Below, piece after piece: positions 16,114-25,428 of a DNA stretch of 64,000 bases (its first letter is position 1; each line of letters starts with the position of its first letter). The notes under the pieces were generated by a model. That model saw only the letters and a program-made list of their open reading frames with translations, made no database searches and had not been told where the DNA came from. This DNA comes from Acidobacteriaceae bacterium (GTDB taxonomy: Bacteria > Acidobacteriota > Terriglobia > Terriglobales > Acidobacteriaceae), in contig JANYBT010000101.1 in the NCBI GenBank assembly GCA_025360645.1, positions 1 to 64,000 on the forward strand. The letters run 5' to 3'. A program made the position numbers and the translations under genes.

Positions 16114-17448
16114 CTATACCGCCACTGGCCGTTTCAACTTGCCTACGAACTCCGCTAGTATCGCGCTAATCCCCGGCTGCTCGCGGTCTTCTACTTCGTA
16201 TGCGACCCGGACCGAGGGTTTGTCTATCTTCACCGTCTTGGCGAGATCCACTGGAGTGGCAATCACCACCACGTCACAGGGCGTGCGGGCGATGGTTTCT
16301 TGGAGTTCCTTGCGCTGGGCCGGGCCGTAGCCCATGGCGGGAAGAATGCTGCCCATGTGGGGATACTTTTCATAGGTGGCGCGAATGGTGCCCACCGCAT
16401 ACGGACGCGGATCAATCATCTCGGCGACACCGCATTGGCGCGCCGCTACCACGCCTGCGCCGTAAGGCATTTCGCCATGAGTGAGGGTGGGTCCGTCCTC
16501 GACCACCAGCACGCGCTTCCCTTTCAACAGCTCGGGTTGGGCCACGGTCACACGGCAGTTCATTTCGACGACTCTGGCCTTGGGATTCGCCGCCTTGATG
16601 TTGGCGCGGACGGTTGCCACGTTGGCGGCTTCGGCGGTGTCCACCTTGTTGATGACGACGACGCTGGCTCGACGCAGATTGACCTCGCCGGGATAGTAGG
16701 CGAGTTCGTGTCCAGGGCGATGCGGGTCGACGACGACAATCTCCAGGTCGGACTTGTAGAACGGGGTGTCGTTGTTGCCGCCGTCCCACAGGATGACGTC
16801 GGCTTCCTTCTCGGCCTGGCGGAGGATGGCCTCATAGTCCACGCCTGCATAGACGACGGTTCCCTTCTCCAGATGGGGCTCGTACTCCTCGCGCTCTTCG
16901 ATGGTGCACTCGTGCTTTTCGAGGTCGGCGAAGGTGGCAAAGCGCTGCACCGCCTGCTTGGCCAGATCGCCGTAGGGCATGGGATGGCGGATGACGACAG
17001 GAGTGCATCCTAAAGCGCGAAGCTCGGCTGCGACTCGGCGCGACAAGGGACTCTTGCCGCAACCAGTGCGCACGGCGCAGACCGAGACTACGGGTGCGGA
17101 GGAGGCGATCATGGTGCGCTCGGCGGCGGCGAGCCAGAAATCGGCGCCGGCAGCAACCGAGCGCGAGGCCAGGTGCATCAGGTTCTGGTAGGAGATGTCG
17201 CTATAAGAAAAGAGAACCACATCCACATGGTGATCGCGAATGAGCTTCTCGAAGTCTTGCTCTTCGACGATGGGGATGCCGGCGGGATACTGCGGGCCGG
17301 CTAATTCGCGGGGATAGCGGCGTCCGGCAATGTCTGGAATTTGGGTCGCGGTGAAAGCAACGACGTTGTACTGCGGGTCGTGGCGGAACAGGACGTTGAA
17401 ATTATGGAAGTCACGCCCGGCGGCGCCGAGCAGAAGCACGTTCTTCAT
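16114..17448 (-). CDS. COG2403-type GTPase / cyclic 2,3-diphosphoglycerate synthetase-like protein
   Basis: 444 residues. An N-terminal Rossmann part (KNVLLLGAAGRDFHNFNVLFR) is followed by a P-loop GTPase domain. VSVCAVRTGCGKSPLSRRV is the Walker A, VILWDGGNNDTPF the switch-like region and VVVINKVDTA the NKxD specificity motif. The order matches predicted GTPases related to archaeal cyclic 2,3-diphosphoglycerate synthetase; in bacteria the role is unproven. ATG 17448 (MKNVLLLG) is preceded by GGAG seven bases away. Stands alone. Confidence 0.8.
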   Translation of the reverse strand: MKNVLLLGAAGRDFHNFNVLFRHDPQYNVVAFTATQIPDIAGRRYPRELAGPQYPAGIPIVEEQDFEKLIRDHHVDVVLFSYSDISYQNLMHLASRSVAAGADFWLAAAERTMIASSAPVVSVCAVRTGCGKSPLSRRVAAELRALGCTPVVIRHPMPYGDLAKQAVQRFATFADLEKHECTIEEREEYEPHLEKGTVVYAGVDYEAILRQAEKEADVILWDGGNNDTPFYKSDLEIVVVDPHRPGHELAYYPGEVNLRRASVVVINKVDTAEAANVATVRANIKAANPKARVVEMNCRVTVAQPELLKGKRVLVVEDGPTLTHGEMPYGAGVVAARQCGVAEMIDPRPYAVGTIRATYEKYPHMGSILPAMGYGPAQRKELQETIARTPCDVVVIATPVDLAKTVKIDKPSVRVAYEVEDREQPGISAILAEFVGKLKRPVAV

Positions 17449-17861
17449 AAGATGTCTCCAAACCAAATCTGAGCAACCCTAATGCTCTCCCACAGGGGGC
17501 TGGGGAAGCAGTGAGGGCGGTCACACATAGGTGTGCAGAAATCACCGGGGCTTGCAATAAGTTGGCGGGCAGCTTGCGGCACCGGGGATGCAGGAATTGT
17601 GTCGTCGCTACGGACTCAGGTCATCTTTCCACCTTTCCCCAGCGCTGAAGTCTATCGGACGTCTATCGGGCGTTTATCGGACTCGTGAACTCGTGCTGAA
17701 ATTGCGCGGGAGCCGGATTCCGTCAGTGGTGACGAAACTTCGGCGAGAGCCTGCGTTCAGAAACTCAGCGTACTCCTTCCTCAGGCGTGGGTTCAAGTGC
17801 TTGCGGTACGCCGGGAGAGGCGCACAACGGCCACTGGCGTGCAGTTCTGATTTTGTGACCC
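17449..17861. other. 413-nt intergenic stretch with an 11-nt tandem repeat
   Basis: No convincing gene. A 93-codon plus-strand frame at 17588-17869 has no family features or ribosome site. The notable content is the 3 x 11-nt repeat at 17651-17683. Confidence 0.5.
17651..17683. repeat. Three 11-nt tandem units
   Basis: TCTATCGGACG, TCTATCGGGCG, TTTATCGGACT: three near-identical units at an 11-bp period, about one DNA turn, ahead of the small zinc-protein genes. Confidence 0.65.
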
Positions 17862-18122
17862 ATGCTTAGCAAATGCGCGAATCCAATCTGCAGCGCTAGC
17901 TTCCGGCGCATCTCCGAAGGCAAGTTGTTCTACCTGGAGGCGACGCGTCGCCCCGCGCCGGCAAAGTTGGCGGAGGGCGGCAAGCGTCCGGTAAAGAGAG
18001 TGGAGCATTTTTGGTTGTGCGGGCCGTGCAGCACTCAGGTCACGTTGTCGTTCGACTCAGACCGTGGCATGTTGACGGTGCCGCGGCAGGAACGCCCCCA
18101 AATCCAACGTACCGGCAGTTGA
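17862..18122 (+). CDS. Small cysteine-rich (zinc-ribbon-like) protein
   Basis: 86 residues. An N-terminal CANPIC pair and a later CGPC pair (C-x4-C ... C-x2-C) suggest one zinc site. EGKLFYLEA follows the first pair. I recognise this as a recurring small acidobacterial type with no assigned function. The second cysteine gene starts 11 nt downstream, so the two are likely co-transcribed. Confidence 0.65.
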   Translation: MLSKCANPICSASFRRISEGKLFYLEATRRPAPAKLAEGGKRPVKRVEHFWLCGPCSTQVTLSFDSDRGMLTVPRQERPQIQRTGS

Positions 18123-18132
18123 GGGTTCCGGC

Positions 18133-18654
18133 ATGCCTATCCCGATAAAAACGGCGCCGGAGAAGTTCACTTGCAGCATCTGCGGCCGCTCGGCGAGGCA
18201 GCCAGTGGATTGGTATCTGCTGGCGGAGAATACATTGCTGGATCGAATTAAAATCCTGCACTGGGAGCGCGGCTTGGCGAGGGCGGACGGAATGCACTCG
18301 GTGTGCAGCGTCGCCCACGTACGGGAACTGGTCGTTCACTGGATGGCAACGAGCAGCCTGAGCTATCCCTTTGTGCGGATGGCCGGCAAAGACTTCCGCA
18401 AGGGGATTGTAGTCAGCCCTCCCCCAGTTTCCCCTTGCGAAGTGAGTACCGGGACTGCGTGCTTGATTGCGGAGTTCGCAGTCCATCGGGAAAGCCTGAA
18501 CCGGGCGCTGGTGGAAAACCCGAAGGCGCTGGCGCCGATTCTGGAAGCGCTTATGGAGGCCCTCCCGCAAACCGAGAGGCAGACTACCGAGCCGGGCAGG
18601 AAGCCATCGCACACTTTGGCCGAGCCACTGCACAAAGTTGAGTTATGTCGCTGA
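18133..18654 (+). CDS. Unknown protein with N-terminal cysteine cluster
   Basis: 173 residues. CSICG near residues 14-18 and a later CSVAHVRELVVHW could form a treble-clef-like zinc site (C-x2-C ... C-x3-H). The middle is amphipathic and the C-terminus is polar. No family recognised. Start ATG 18133 lies 11 nt after the preceding small zinc-protein gene, and the pair probably form a transcription unit. The 3' end is convergent with the DUF2252 gene. Confidence 0.6.
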   Translation: MPIPIKTAPEKFTCSICGRSARQPVDWYLLAENTLLDRIKILHWERGLARADGMHSVCSVAHVRELVVHWMATSSLSYPFVRMAGKDFRKGIVVSPPPVSPCEVSTGTACLIAEFAVHRESLNRALVENPKALAPILEALMEALPQTERQTTEPGRKPSHTLAEPLHKVELCR

Positions 18655-18676
18655 CGGCGGAGACCGGGGCTGGCTG

Positions 18677-19765
18677 TTACTTTCCGGCTCCGGATTTTTT
18701 CCAGTCCTTCCAGTCGCGGATTGTGGCTTGCTCCATGGCTTCGGCGGCTTTCTGCAGCCAATTGGCACGGCTTTTCTTCAAATAGGCGGAGATCGCGGCG
18801 GCGGCTCGAGGGTTGCCCAGGTGAATGTTGGCGGTCTCCCATCCCATGGAGTAAAGCAGCTTGAGTTGTTGGCGGCTGGCCGACATGGCGTCCAAGCGAA
18901 CTTTCGAGCATTGGGAGGACAGCCGGCGTACGATCCACTGGCCGCGCAGTCTCAGGAATGGATCGGGACAGCGTACCGCCTGGTTGAGGAGTACCTGGTA
19001 AAAGATTTCCATCAGGCCGGTTTTCCCTGCCACCCAATAAGCTGATGAGGGAACCAGCGCCTTGCACTCGCGCGCCGCCCAGCCCCCCTGCCACTGGAGT
19101 AATCCGACGAAGCGCTCGTGGCCGAGGCTGCCGAGTCCAGCCCTACGCGCCAGGATCCGGAACTTCAGGTTCGGTGCCGGCATGGAACTGTTAAGTGCGT
19201 CCCATGCGCTGAGGGGCAGGTCATCGCCGACCGCGGGCAGCACCCGCAACTGTTGCCAGAAGTTGACCGGATCGCGGAACTTGCTTTGCGCGATATCGCG
19301 CAGCCAGGCGTGTTCTTCAGCAAGCAAAAAGGGACGTCCACCCTCTTTCAAAGCATTCGTGTAGCCTTCCAAGACGGCAGGCGCCACCTGCTTGGGATTG
19401 AGCGACAGATCTTTCTCGCGGATGGCCAGGAGCGCGCTGACCACCACTCGCACCAGGTCCACGCTGAAGGGCAGCCAATAAGCCTCGTCGAAGTCATTGA
19501 CGCCCCAGACCAGGCGGCCTTCGGCATCGCGCCAGGTGCCGAAATTCTCGACGTGCAAATCTCCCACCGCGAGAATCTTTGGACACTTCTTCAAGTCCTG
19601 GCAAACCTCAGGCCAGACTTGCAACCAGCGGTAAAAGGTGGACCGCAAGAAAGGAAACGCACTAGCGGCCATTTGCTGGTGCTTGAACTTGAGATCGGCT
19701 TTGACGATGGAGGTGCGCTGACCCAGCCAGCTTTCGAACGAACTGGTGGACTTCACGATGTTCAT
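18677..19765 (-). CDS. DUF2252 family protein (kinase-like fold)
   Basis: 362 residues. Signature motifs: FLRSTFYRWL near the N-terminus, then AVGDLHVENFGTWRD and WGVNDFDEAYWLPF. The GDxHxxNFG and DFDE motifs resemble the catalytic and metal-binding loops of aminoglycoside-phosphotransferase-like kinases. Function of the family is unknown. The neighbouring ferredoxin gene is upstream on the same strand, 36 nt away. Confidence 0.85.
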   Translation of the reverse strand: MNIVKSTSSFESWLGQRTSIVKADLKFKHQQMAASAFPFLRSTFYRWLQVWPEVCQDLKKCPKILAVGDLHVENFGTWRDAEGRLVWGVNDFDEAYWLPFSVDLVRVVVSALLAIREKDLSLNPKQVAPAVLEGYTNALKEGGRPFLLAEEHAWLRDIAQSKFRDPVNFWQQLRVLPAVGDDLPLSAWDALNSSMPAPNLKFRILARRAGLGSLGHERFVGLLQWQGGWAARECKALVPSSAYWVAGKTGLMEIFYQVLLNQAVRCPDPFLRLRGQWIVRRLSSQCSKVRLDAMSASRQQLKLLYSMGWETANIHLGNPRAAAAISAYLKKSRANWLQKAAEAMEQATIRDWKDWKKSGAGK

Positions 19766-19801
19766 TGGCTGCTCCGGAACGGCGCAGCCATTTTACCCTG
19801 T

Positions 19802-20056
19802 CTAGTGGATGTAGTAGGCGGCGTTGCTTTCCAGGAAGTGTTTCTCGTTCCCTTCCAGTTCGTCGCCGGCCTTCACCGAGTCAGAGGTGCACACCGGAAC
19901 GCAAGCTCCGCAGTCAATGCAGCCCTCGGGATCGACGTAGAGTTGGGTCGCCGCATCGAAGCCGGGTTCCTCTGCCTTGGGATGGATACAATCGGTGGGG
20001 CAAACCTCGACACAGAGAAAGTCCTTAATGCAGGTATCGGTGATGACGTACGCCAT
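19802..20056 (-). CDS. 7Fe/8Fe-type bacterial ferredoxin
   Basis: 84 residues with two iron-sulfur clusters' worth of cysteines: CIKDFLCVEVCPTDCIHP and CIDCGACVPVCTSD. The first motif, with five residues between the first two cysteines, is like the [3Fe-4S]/[4Fe-4S] ferredoxins of actinobacteria and acidobacteria; the second is a regular 4Fe site. A soluble electron carrier with unknown partner. A Rieske oxygenase gene lies 1.7 kb away on the same strand but is not in the same operon. A ribosome site (AAGGAGC) lies before ATG 20056. Confidence 0.9.
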   Translation of the reverse strand: MAYVITDTCIKDFLCVEVCPTDCIHPKAEEPGFDAATQLYVDPEGCIDCGACVPVCTSDSVKAGDELEGNEKHFLESNAAYYIH

Positions 20057-20252
20057 GAAGCTCCTTGGGAACGAAAGATGGATGAATGCTCAGTTCCACC
20101 CTACGGCGTGGGAGCGGGAGGCACCGTGACCAGCATCACACAGCGTGGTGCAAGGGTCAGAGCGCACAATGATCGGTGACGGCCGTCACAGCCAAGCAGT
20201 CCCGAGGGAGCTTATAAACAACACATACTAGAGAAGGCAATTAAACGACCCT

Positions 20253-20310
20253 AAGCCTGGCCTCCTCCTACATACCCCACACAGCCGCTCCCCAGCGGCG
20301 GGCCAGGCTT
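20253..20310. other. Nested inverted repeat, structured element
   Basis: AAGCCTGGCC (20253-20262) pairs perfectly with GGCCAGGCTT (20301-20310). A second perfect hairpin GCCGCT-CCCC-AGCGGC (20284-20299) is nested inside. It sits in the 346-nt gap 20057-20402, past the 3' end of the amidohydrolase gene. No T-run follows on either strand, so it is not a plain terminator. Confidence 0.5.
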
Positions 20311-20402
20311 GAGACTCCTCCATCACCACCGTTAGGATCGCAACCAGCCCATCGTCTGCGGCAAGCCGCCTGCACGCCGACCCTTCGGCGGCGAGTGCGT
20401 CT

Positions 20403-21695
20403 TTAGTGCGAGCAACCAGCGATTCCCTGCTGCTTGTACACTTCACCGTCTTTCATCACGAAGTCAACTTTTTCCAAGACGCTCACATCGGCCAGCGGAT
20501 CGCCCGCGACCGCGATGATATCCGCGTACTTCCCGGGCTTGATGGACCCCAATTCGTTGGACTTGCCCAACAAGTCGGCTGCCGAACTGGTGGCCGCCTG
20601 AATGGCCTGCATGGGCGTCATGCCGTACTTGACCATGAACGCAAACTGCTTCCCGCTGGTGCCATAGGGGCACACGCCGGCGTCCGTACCGAAGGCCATT
20701 TTTACGCCGGCCTTCACCGCCTTGCGAAAATTGTCGCGCTGCTGCTGGCCCAGGGCTGCATCGTGCTGCAGAAAGTCCGCGGGCATGCTGCCCTTCTTGC
20801 CGTCTTCCTGGATGCACTCTTCGTCATAGATATCCATGTCGAGGTAGGTGCCGTGCTGCTTGGCCAGCGCGATGCCCTCGTCGTCAATCAGGGTGGCGTG
20901 TTCGACGGAAGCGACGCCGGCGCGAATGGCATTCTTAATGCCCTCCGCAGCATGGGCGTGGGAGGCGACTCGCAAACCAAAGGCCCGCGCCTCTTCCACC
21001 GCGGCCTGCAACTCTTCGGGAGTGAACTCCACCGAGCTGGGATTGCTTCCGTGGGTCAAGACCGCTCCGGTGGACAATACTTTGATGACATCGACTCCAT
21101 CGTGAGCCAGCAGGCGAACTTTTTGCCGCACTTCCCACGGACTGTTGGCCTCTCCATAGTGCAGGTCCCAAGGCAACTGAATGTCAGGCGCCATCCCGGT
21201 CATCGCGCCCGCTCCGCCGGTGATGGTGATGTAGGCGCCGGCGACGAACATGCGGGGTCCGACAATCTGGCCTTGAGCAATGGCATCACGCAGGGCGATG
21301 TCGTTGAGGGCGCGGTAAGTGCCAACGTCGCGCACGGTCGTGAATCCCGATTCCAGCATCTTGCGCGCGTTCGCCACCGACTCCAGAGCGATTTGCGATG
21401 CTGTCTTTCTTAATACGTTGATGGGGTCGCCGCCGACTTGCCCATCCGCCACATGGGTGTGGCAGTCAATCAGACCTGGCAGAACCGTCTTGTCAGAGAG
21501 ATCGATCACTCGGGCATCCGTCGGAATGGTCAGGCTCGGACCGACGGCTTCGATTTTGTGGTCGCGAACCAGGATGATCTGGCGGGTCAGGACGGAGCCG
21601 CTATCGGGATCCACCAATCGCCCGGCTTTGATGGCGGTGACCTGGGCCGAGGCGGCCGTGCACAGCAGCAGAGCGCCCGCAATAATGTGGTTCAT
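20403..21695 (-). CDS. Secreted metal-dependent amidohydrolase (imidazolonepropionase/prolidase-like)
   Basis: 430 residues with a signal peptide (IIAGALLLCTAASA). Amidohydrolase-superfamily metal ligands are in place: GLIDCHTH at the end of strand 1, DVIKVLSTGA where the bridging lysine is expected, SHAHAAEG, SVEHATLID, and FGTDAGV near the C-terminus. This set fits the binuclear-zinc group that hydrolyses peptides or carboxylated substrates. Exact substrate unknown. ATG 21695 has GGGAG five bases upstream. The long in-frame extension to 21881 is unsupported. Confidence 0.88.
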   Translation of the reverse strand: MNHIIAGALLLCTAASAQVTAIKAGRLVDPDSGSVLTRQIILVRDHKIEAVGPSLTIPTDARVIDLSDKTVLPGLIDCHTHVADGQVGGDPINVLRKTASQIALESVANARKMLESGFTTVRDVGTYRALNDIALRDAIAQGQIVGPRMFVAGAYITITGGAGAMTGMAPDIQLPWDLHYGEANSPWEVRQKVRLLAHDGVDVIKVLSTGAVLTHGSNPSSVEFTPEELQAAVEEARAFGLRVASHAHAAEGIKNAIRAGVASVEHATLIDDEGIALAKQHGTYLDMDIYDEECIQEDGKKGSMPADFLQHDAALGQQQRDNFRKAVKAGVKMAFGTDAGVCPYGTSGKQFAFMVKYGMTPMQAIQAATSSAADLLGKSNELGSIKPGKYADIIAVAGDPLADVSVLEKVDFVMKDGEVYKQQGIAGCSH

Positions 21696-21748
21696 GAGTT
21701 CTCCCGTCTTGAGGTTGAGGTTTCGCCGGCTTGGAAGCGACGGCAGGA

Positions 21749-22867
21749 TCAACGGGCGACGCCGCGCTTCAAGTCCTGGGCCAACAAGCGATGAAACAAC
21801 TGCTCGCCCGCCTCGCGCCGCACAGACAAACGACCCGCGCCATAGGCTCGCGACTTCAGGCCGCGTTGCACGTCCTCGCAAATCCCCAAGTCTTCGCCCT
21901 GGACCCGATCGCCGACTGCGATCGACTGTTCGTTATACTCGCGCGCCGCTTCGCTTACATCGCTGAAATAAAAATCAAAGATCACGCGGCAGTGGTCCAC
22001 ATCGACGGGCAAGGCCAGGTTGGTGTCCATGTAACCGGCGTAGTGGTTGATCATGAGATTGGGGTATTGATAGAAATACCAGGCCCGGTCGCCGCGGCGA
22101 GTGGCCCCGGTAGCCGCGTCTTCGCTGGATGCCACCATGGGACTGGACTGCAGGCAATAGCGGTCTTCGTTCTCGATCGTGTAGTCCTTATATTCGAGCA
22201 CCGAACTCAGCGCCTTATGCAAGTGGGGGACGTGATATCCGCCGTCGAGATAGTTATCGATGAACACTTTCCAGTTGCAGTGCAGCTCGTAAACTTTGCG
22301 GGCGAAGAAATGGAGCTTGCCCAGAGCCAGGGGCGCGGCTCGCGATACCAGTCCACCCAAAAAACTGTGCAAAGGGCCAGCTTCGGGATCGAGGTTGACG
22401 AAAACGAAGTTCTCCCAGGTCGCTACTTCGACCGGCACCAGCCCGTTTGCCGCACGATCGAAGTTCTTTACTCCCTCGAATTCGGGCATGCCCTTAAGCG
22501 AGCCGTCCAGTCCATATTTCCATCCATGATAAGGACATTGCAGGATAGCGGCGTGCCCGCACGGTTCAGTGACGACGGCAGCGGCATGATGGCGGCAGAC
22601 ATTGTAGAACGCACGCAGCAACCCGTCATTGCCTCGCACCACAACCAAGGGTTCTCCCGCTACTTCCGCGCGCACGAACTGGCCTGCCGTTTCGACCTGA
22701 TCCACGCGAGCCACCAGTTGCCAGGTCTTGCTGAATACGGTGTGGCGCTCCAATTCTGCGATGCGGTCATCCATATACCAGGGACCCGGAATGGTGAAGG
22801 CTTCGTCCAATCCCGCTTGATCGTTGTAGCTGTGCAGAATCTGCTGTACCGACTGCTGCGTGATCAT
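21749..22867 (-). CDS. Rieske non-haem iron oxygenase, alpha subunit
   Basis: 372 residues. The N-terminal Rieske [2Fe-2S] domain has CRHH and CPYHGWKY (C-x-H ... C-x2-H). The C-terminal catalytic domain has the mononuclear-iron motif NYLDGGYHVPHLH (Asp/His/His). The overall type is ring-hydroxylating dioxygenase or choline-monooxygenase-like. The substrate is not predictable. Its ATG overlaps the stop of the TetR gene by four bases (ATGA), so the two are translationally coupled. No reductase is adjacent, although a ferredoxin gene lies 1.7 kb downstream. Confidence 0.9.
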   Translation of the reverse strand: MITQQSVQQILHSYNDQAGLDEAFTIPGPWYMDDRIAELERHTVFSKTWQLVARVDQVETAGQFVRAEVAGEPLVVVRGNDGLLRAFYNVCRHHAAAVVTEPCGHAAILQCPYHGWKYGLDGSLKGMPEFEGVKNFDRAANGLVPVEVATWENFVFVNLDPEAGPLHSFLGGLVSRAAPLALGKLHFFARKVYELHCNWKVFIDNYLDGGYHVPHLHKALSSVLEYKDYTIENEDRYCLQSSPMVASSEDAATGATRRGDRAWYFYQYPNLMINHYAGYMDTNLALPVDVDHCRVIFDFYFSDVSEAAREYNEQSIAVGDRVQGEDLGICEDVQRGLKSRAYGAGRLSVRREAGEQLFHRLLAQDLKRGVAR

Positions 22868-23610
22868 CGCTGCTTCCTCTTCGCTTCCCGCGGCTTCGGA
22901 TTTGTACTGGGCCGCTTGGTCTCGGCGGTTGCGGTGCCAATCGCCCGTTGTAGCACATCCAAGAACTGCTGAATACGAGCTTCTTTCTTTTCCAGCACTT
23001 GCCCGTGCCGGCGGAACAGGCCGGGGTCGAGGGCCTCGGTGAGCAAGGCGTCCTGAAAGCGATCCATGGTCCATTCCAGAATAGAAACGATCATCTCTAT
23101 ATCGAGGTCGCTGCGCAGGTCGCCGCGGCTCACGCCATAGTGCACGAAGGCGGCCCACCCATAGGGGTCTTCGGCGACCAGGAAGCGATTGATCTCGCGT
23201 CGCAGCACCAAGTCGGTCCCGTAATTGCCGATGAGGTAGATACGGTAGGGCACCCAGTTTTCCTGCAACATCTGGTTGGTGCGCGCCAGCCAGTACCGCA
23301 GAATTTCAAAAAAACCTTTCTGCAGAACGGCGGCGGGGGCATCCAGGTAGGGCGGGAACGAGCGTACTGCTTTTTTGTAAACTTCAAAGAAGAGGCCGTC
23401 TTTGCTTTTGAAGTGCTGGAAAATCGAGCCCTTGGCGATTTCGAGTCCGCTGGCGATGTCACTCATGCGGGCGGCGTGATAGCCATGCTCGGCAAAGTGT
23501 CGCATCGCGGTCTCCACGATGAGCAACCGCTTCCCTTCCGAACGCGGCCGTTGCACCGGGTGCCGCCGGTATTGCGGAGGAGTGAGCGCGCTGGTCGAGA
23601 CCCCTGCCAT
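22864..23610 (-). CDS. TetR/AcrR family transcriptional regulator
   Basis: 248 residues from MAGVSTS. The helix-turn-helix is clear: RLLIVETAMRHFAEHGYHAARMSDIASGLEIAKGSIFQHFKSKDGLF. The ligand-binding domain follows, and the tail is Lys/Arg-rich. First gene of a two-gene operon with the Rieske oxygenase, so it probably represses the pair and responds to the substrate. An upstream in-frame ATG at 23664 is possible. Confidence 0.9.
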   Translation of the reverse strand: MAGVSTSALTPPQYRRHPVQRPRSEGKRLLIVETAMRHFAEHGYHAARMSDIASGLEIAKGSIFQHFKSKDGLFFEVYKKAVRSFPPYLDAPAAVLQKGFFEILRYWLARTNQMLQENWVPYRIYLIGNYGTDLVLRREINRFLVAEDPYGWAAFVHYGVSRGDLRSDLDIEMIVSILEWTMDRFQDALLTEALDPGLFRRHGQVLEKKEARIQQFLDVLQRAIGTATAETKRPSTNPKPREAKRKQR

Positions 23611-23899
23611 AAAATGATCTGGAGTCAGCACAATAACCCACATGCTGGCAGATGGCAATAGCACCTTCAGTTAGTTTGTCCGCAGCATGGAGGAGTTATA
23701 CTCCCGCTTCCATGACTTCGGGTCATAGCCTCCTCGTCGCGATTGGCTGCGACTGAAAACCGCAGATGCGGATAGGTTGAGCACACCAGCACTCGTACGG
23801 GATTGATCATGCACCAGTGCAGAAAGTTCAGCGGCGCTGATGATGTCTTCTTTCGATAGAACGGGAATGCACAGTCGGGTTTCCGCTATCATCTGCGTC

Positions 23900-25408
23900 A
23901 TGCACAAATCCGCGACCGGTAGTGTCCCAGAGGCTGCTGGCGATCTTCGACTGCTGATGGGGATCGCTTTGGGTGTGGTTTTTCTGCACGTAATGACCGG
24001 CGGCAAGTACGGCTTCCAGCGCGATGAATTGGCGACGCTGGACGATGCCCGCCGCCTGGCCTGGGGCTACGTCGCCTATCCGCCGATGACGCCATTCTTC
24101 GGCCGCCTCTCGCTAAAGTTTTTCGGTACCAGCCTGCGCGGCTTTCGTTTTTTTGCGGGCGTGGCAACCGCCGTTACACTGGTGCTCACTGGGCTGATGG
24201 CACGCGACCTGGGCGGACGGCGCGGCGCTCAACTGGTGGCCGTGGCCGCAGCCGCCTCGTTTGCCATTGCTGGCGGCGTGATGATGCAATATGTCGCCTT
24301 CGACTACCTCGCCTGGGTTCTGACTGCTTACTGCGTCGTCCGTCTGCTCAAAACTGAAGATGCGAGCTGGTGGCTGGGGATCGGCGCGGCCATTGGCCTG
24401 GGTGCAATGGCCAAGTACAACATCGCGTTCTGCGTGGCTGGAGTGGTCGCCGCAGTGGCGCTCACACCGGTTCGCAAGTATCTGTTAAGTAAATGGCTCT
24501 GGTTCGGAGTGGTACTTTCACTGCTCATCTGGTTTCCCAACTTGCTCTGGCAGATACAGCACCATTTCATTTCGCTCGACTTCCTGCGACACATTCACGC
24601 CCGCGACATCCGGATTGGCCGCACCCAGAACTTTCTGCCCGACCAACTTAAAATTTCCGCGGCCATCATCTGGATCCCTGGCCTCTACTACTGCCTGGTC
24701 GCCAAAGACGGCAAGCGCTACCGCATGCTGGCTTGGATGTACCTCGTCCCCCTGGCACTCTATTGCGTGATCCAGGCCCGCGCCTATTACCTGGCCGGGG
24801 CCTACCCGATGTTGTATGCCGCGGGCGCGGTGTGGGGAGAGCAGAAACTGGCGCAAATGGGCCGTGCCTCGGCCAACGTGATTCGGGTCGCGGTCTGGAC
24901 CCTATTGCTGCTGACCATCGGCTTTACTTCCGCAGTCACGTTGCCGATTGCGCCGATTAACTCCGCCTGGTTCAAGTTCGCATCCAAGATCAACGCAGAC
25001 TATAAGGAGGAAGTTGGCTGGCCAGAACTCGCTCGCACAGTTGCCCAGATTCGCGATTCCCTGCCCCCAGATGACCGCGAGCATCTGGGCATTCTCGGCA
25101 CCAATTACGGTGAAGCTGGCGCCATTGCGCTTTACGGCCCACAATATGGATTGCCCACTCCGATCAGCGGAGTCAATTCGTTTTGGGAGCGCGAATATGG
25201 CAATCCTCCGCCCCAGACGCTGATCGTTATCGGACTGGACAAGGGCGACCGCGACGAAATTTTCTCTTCCTGCGAATTGGCCGGGCACACTGGCAACCCG
25301 TATGGCATCGAGAACGAAGAGACCCAGGACCATCCAGATATTTTCGTCTGCCGCGTTATGCGCAAGAGCTGGCCCGAGTTCTGGAAGAGCTTCCGCTACT
25401 ACGGGTAA
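23900..25408 (+). CDS. GT39-type membrane glycosyltransferase (ArnT/PMT-like)
   Basis: About 502 residues with roughly 11 transmembrane helices. The first periplasmic loop has the family motif GFQRDELATLDDARRLAWGYVAYPP, in which the acidic residues after the first helix are catalytic in PMT/ArnT enzymes. These use polyprenyl-phosphate sugars to glycosylate proteins or lipids in the periplasm. ATG 23900 is chosen to put a short cytoplasmic tail before helix 1. ATGs at 23867 and 23840 are also in frame and none has a strong ribosome site. Convergent with the MbfA-like gene. Confidence 0.85.
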   Translation: MHKSATGSVPEAAGDLRLLMGIALGVVFLHVMTGGKYGFQRDELATLDDARRLAWGYVAYPPMTPFFGRLSLKFFGTSLRGFRFFAGVATAVTLVLTGLMARDLGGRRGAQLVAVAAAASFAIAGGVMMQYVAFDYLAWVLTAYCVVRLLKTEDASWWLGIGAAIGLGAMAKYNIAFCVAGVVAAVALTPVRKYLLSKWLWFGVVLSLLIWFPNLLWQIQHHFISLDFLRHIHARDIRIGRTQNFLPDQLKISAAIIWIPGLYYCLVAKDGKRYRMLAWMYLVPLALYCVIQARAYYLAGAYPMLYAAGAVWGEQKLAQMGRASANVIRVAVWTLLLLTIGFTSAVTLPIAPINSAWFKFASKINADYKEEVGWPELARTVAQIRDSLPPDDREHLGILGTNYGEAGAIALYGPQYGLPTPISGVNSFWEREYGNPPPQTLIVIGLDKGDRDEIFSSCELAGHTGNPYGIENEETQDHPDIFVCRVMRKSWPEFWKSFRYYG

Positions 25409-25428
25409 ACTCTCCCTTTGCAGCCGCC

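Noticed and set aside
23671-24006. 111-codon minus-strand frame at the start of the GT39 gene
   Set aside because: Low-quality translation overlapping the glycosyltransferase gene; no features.
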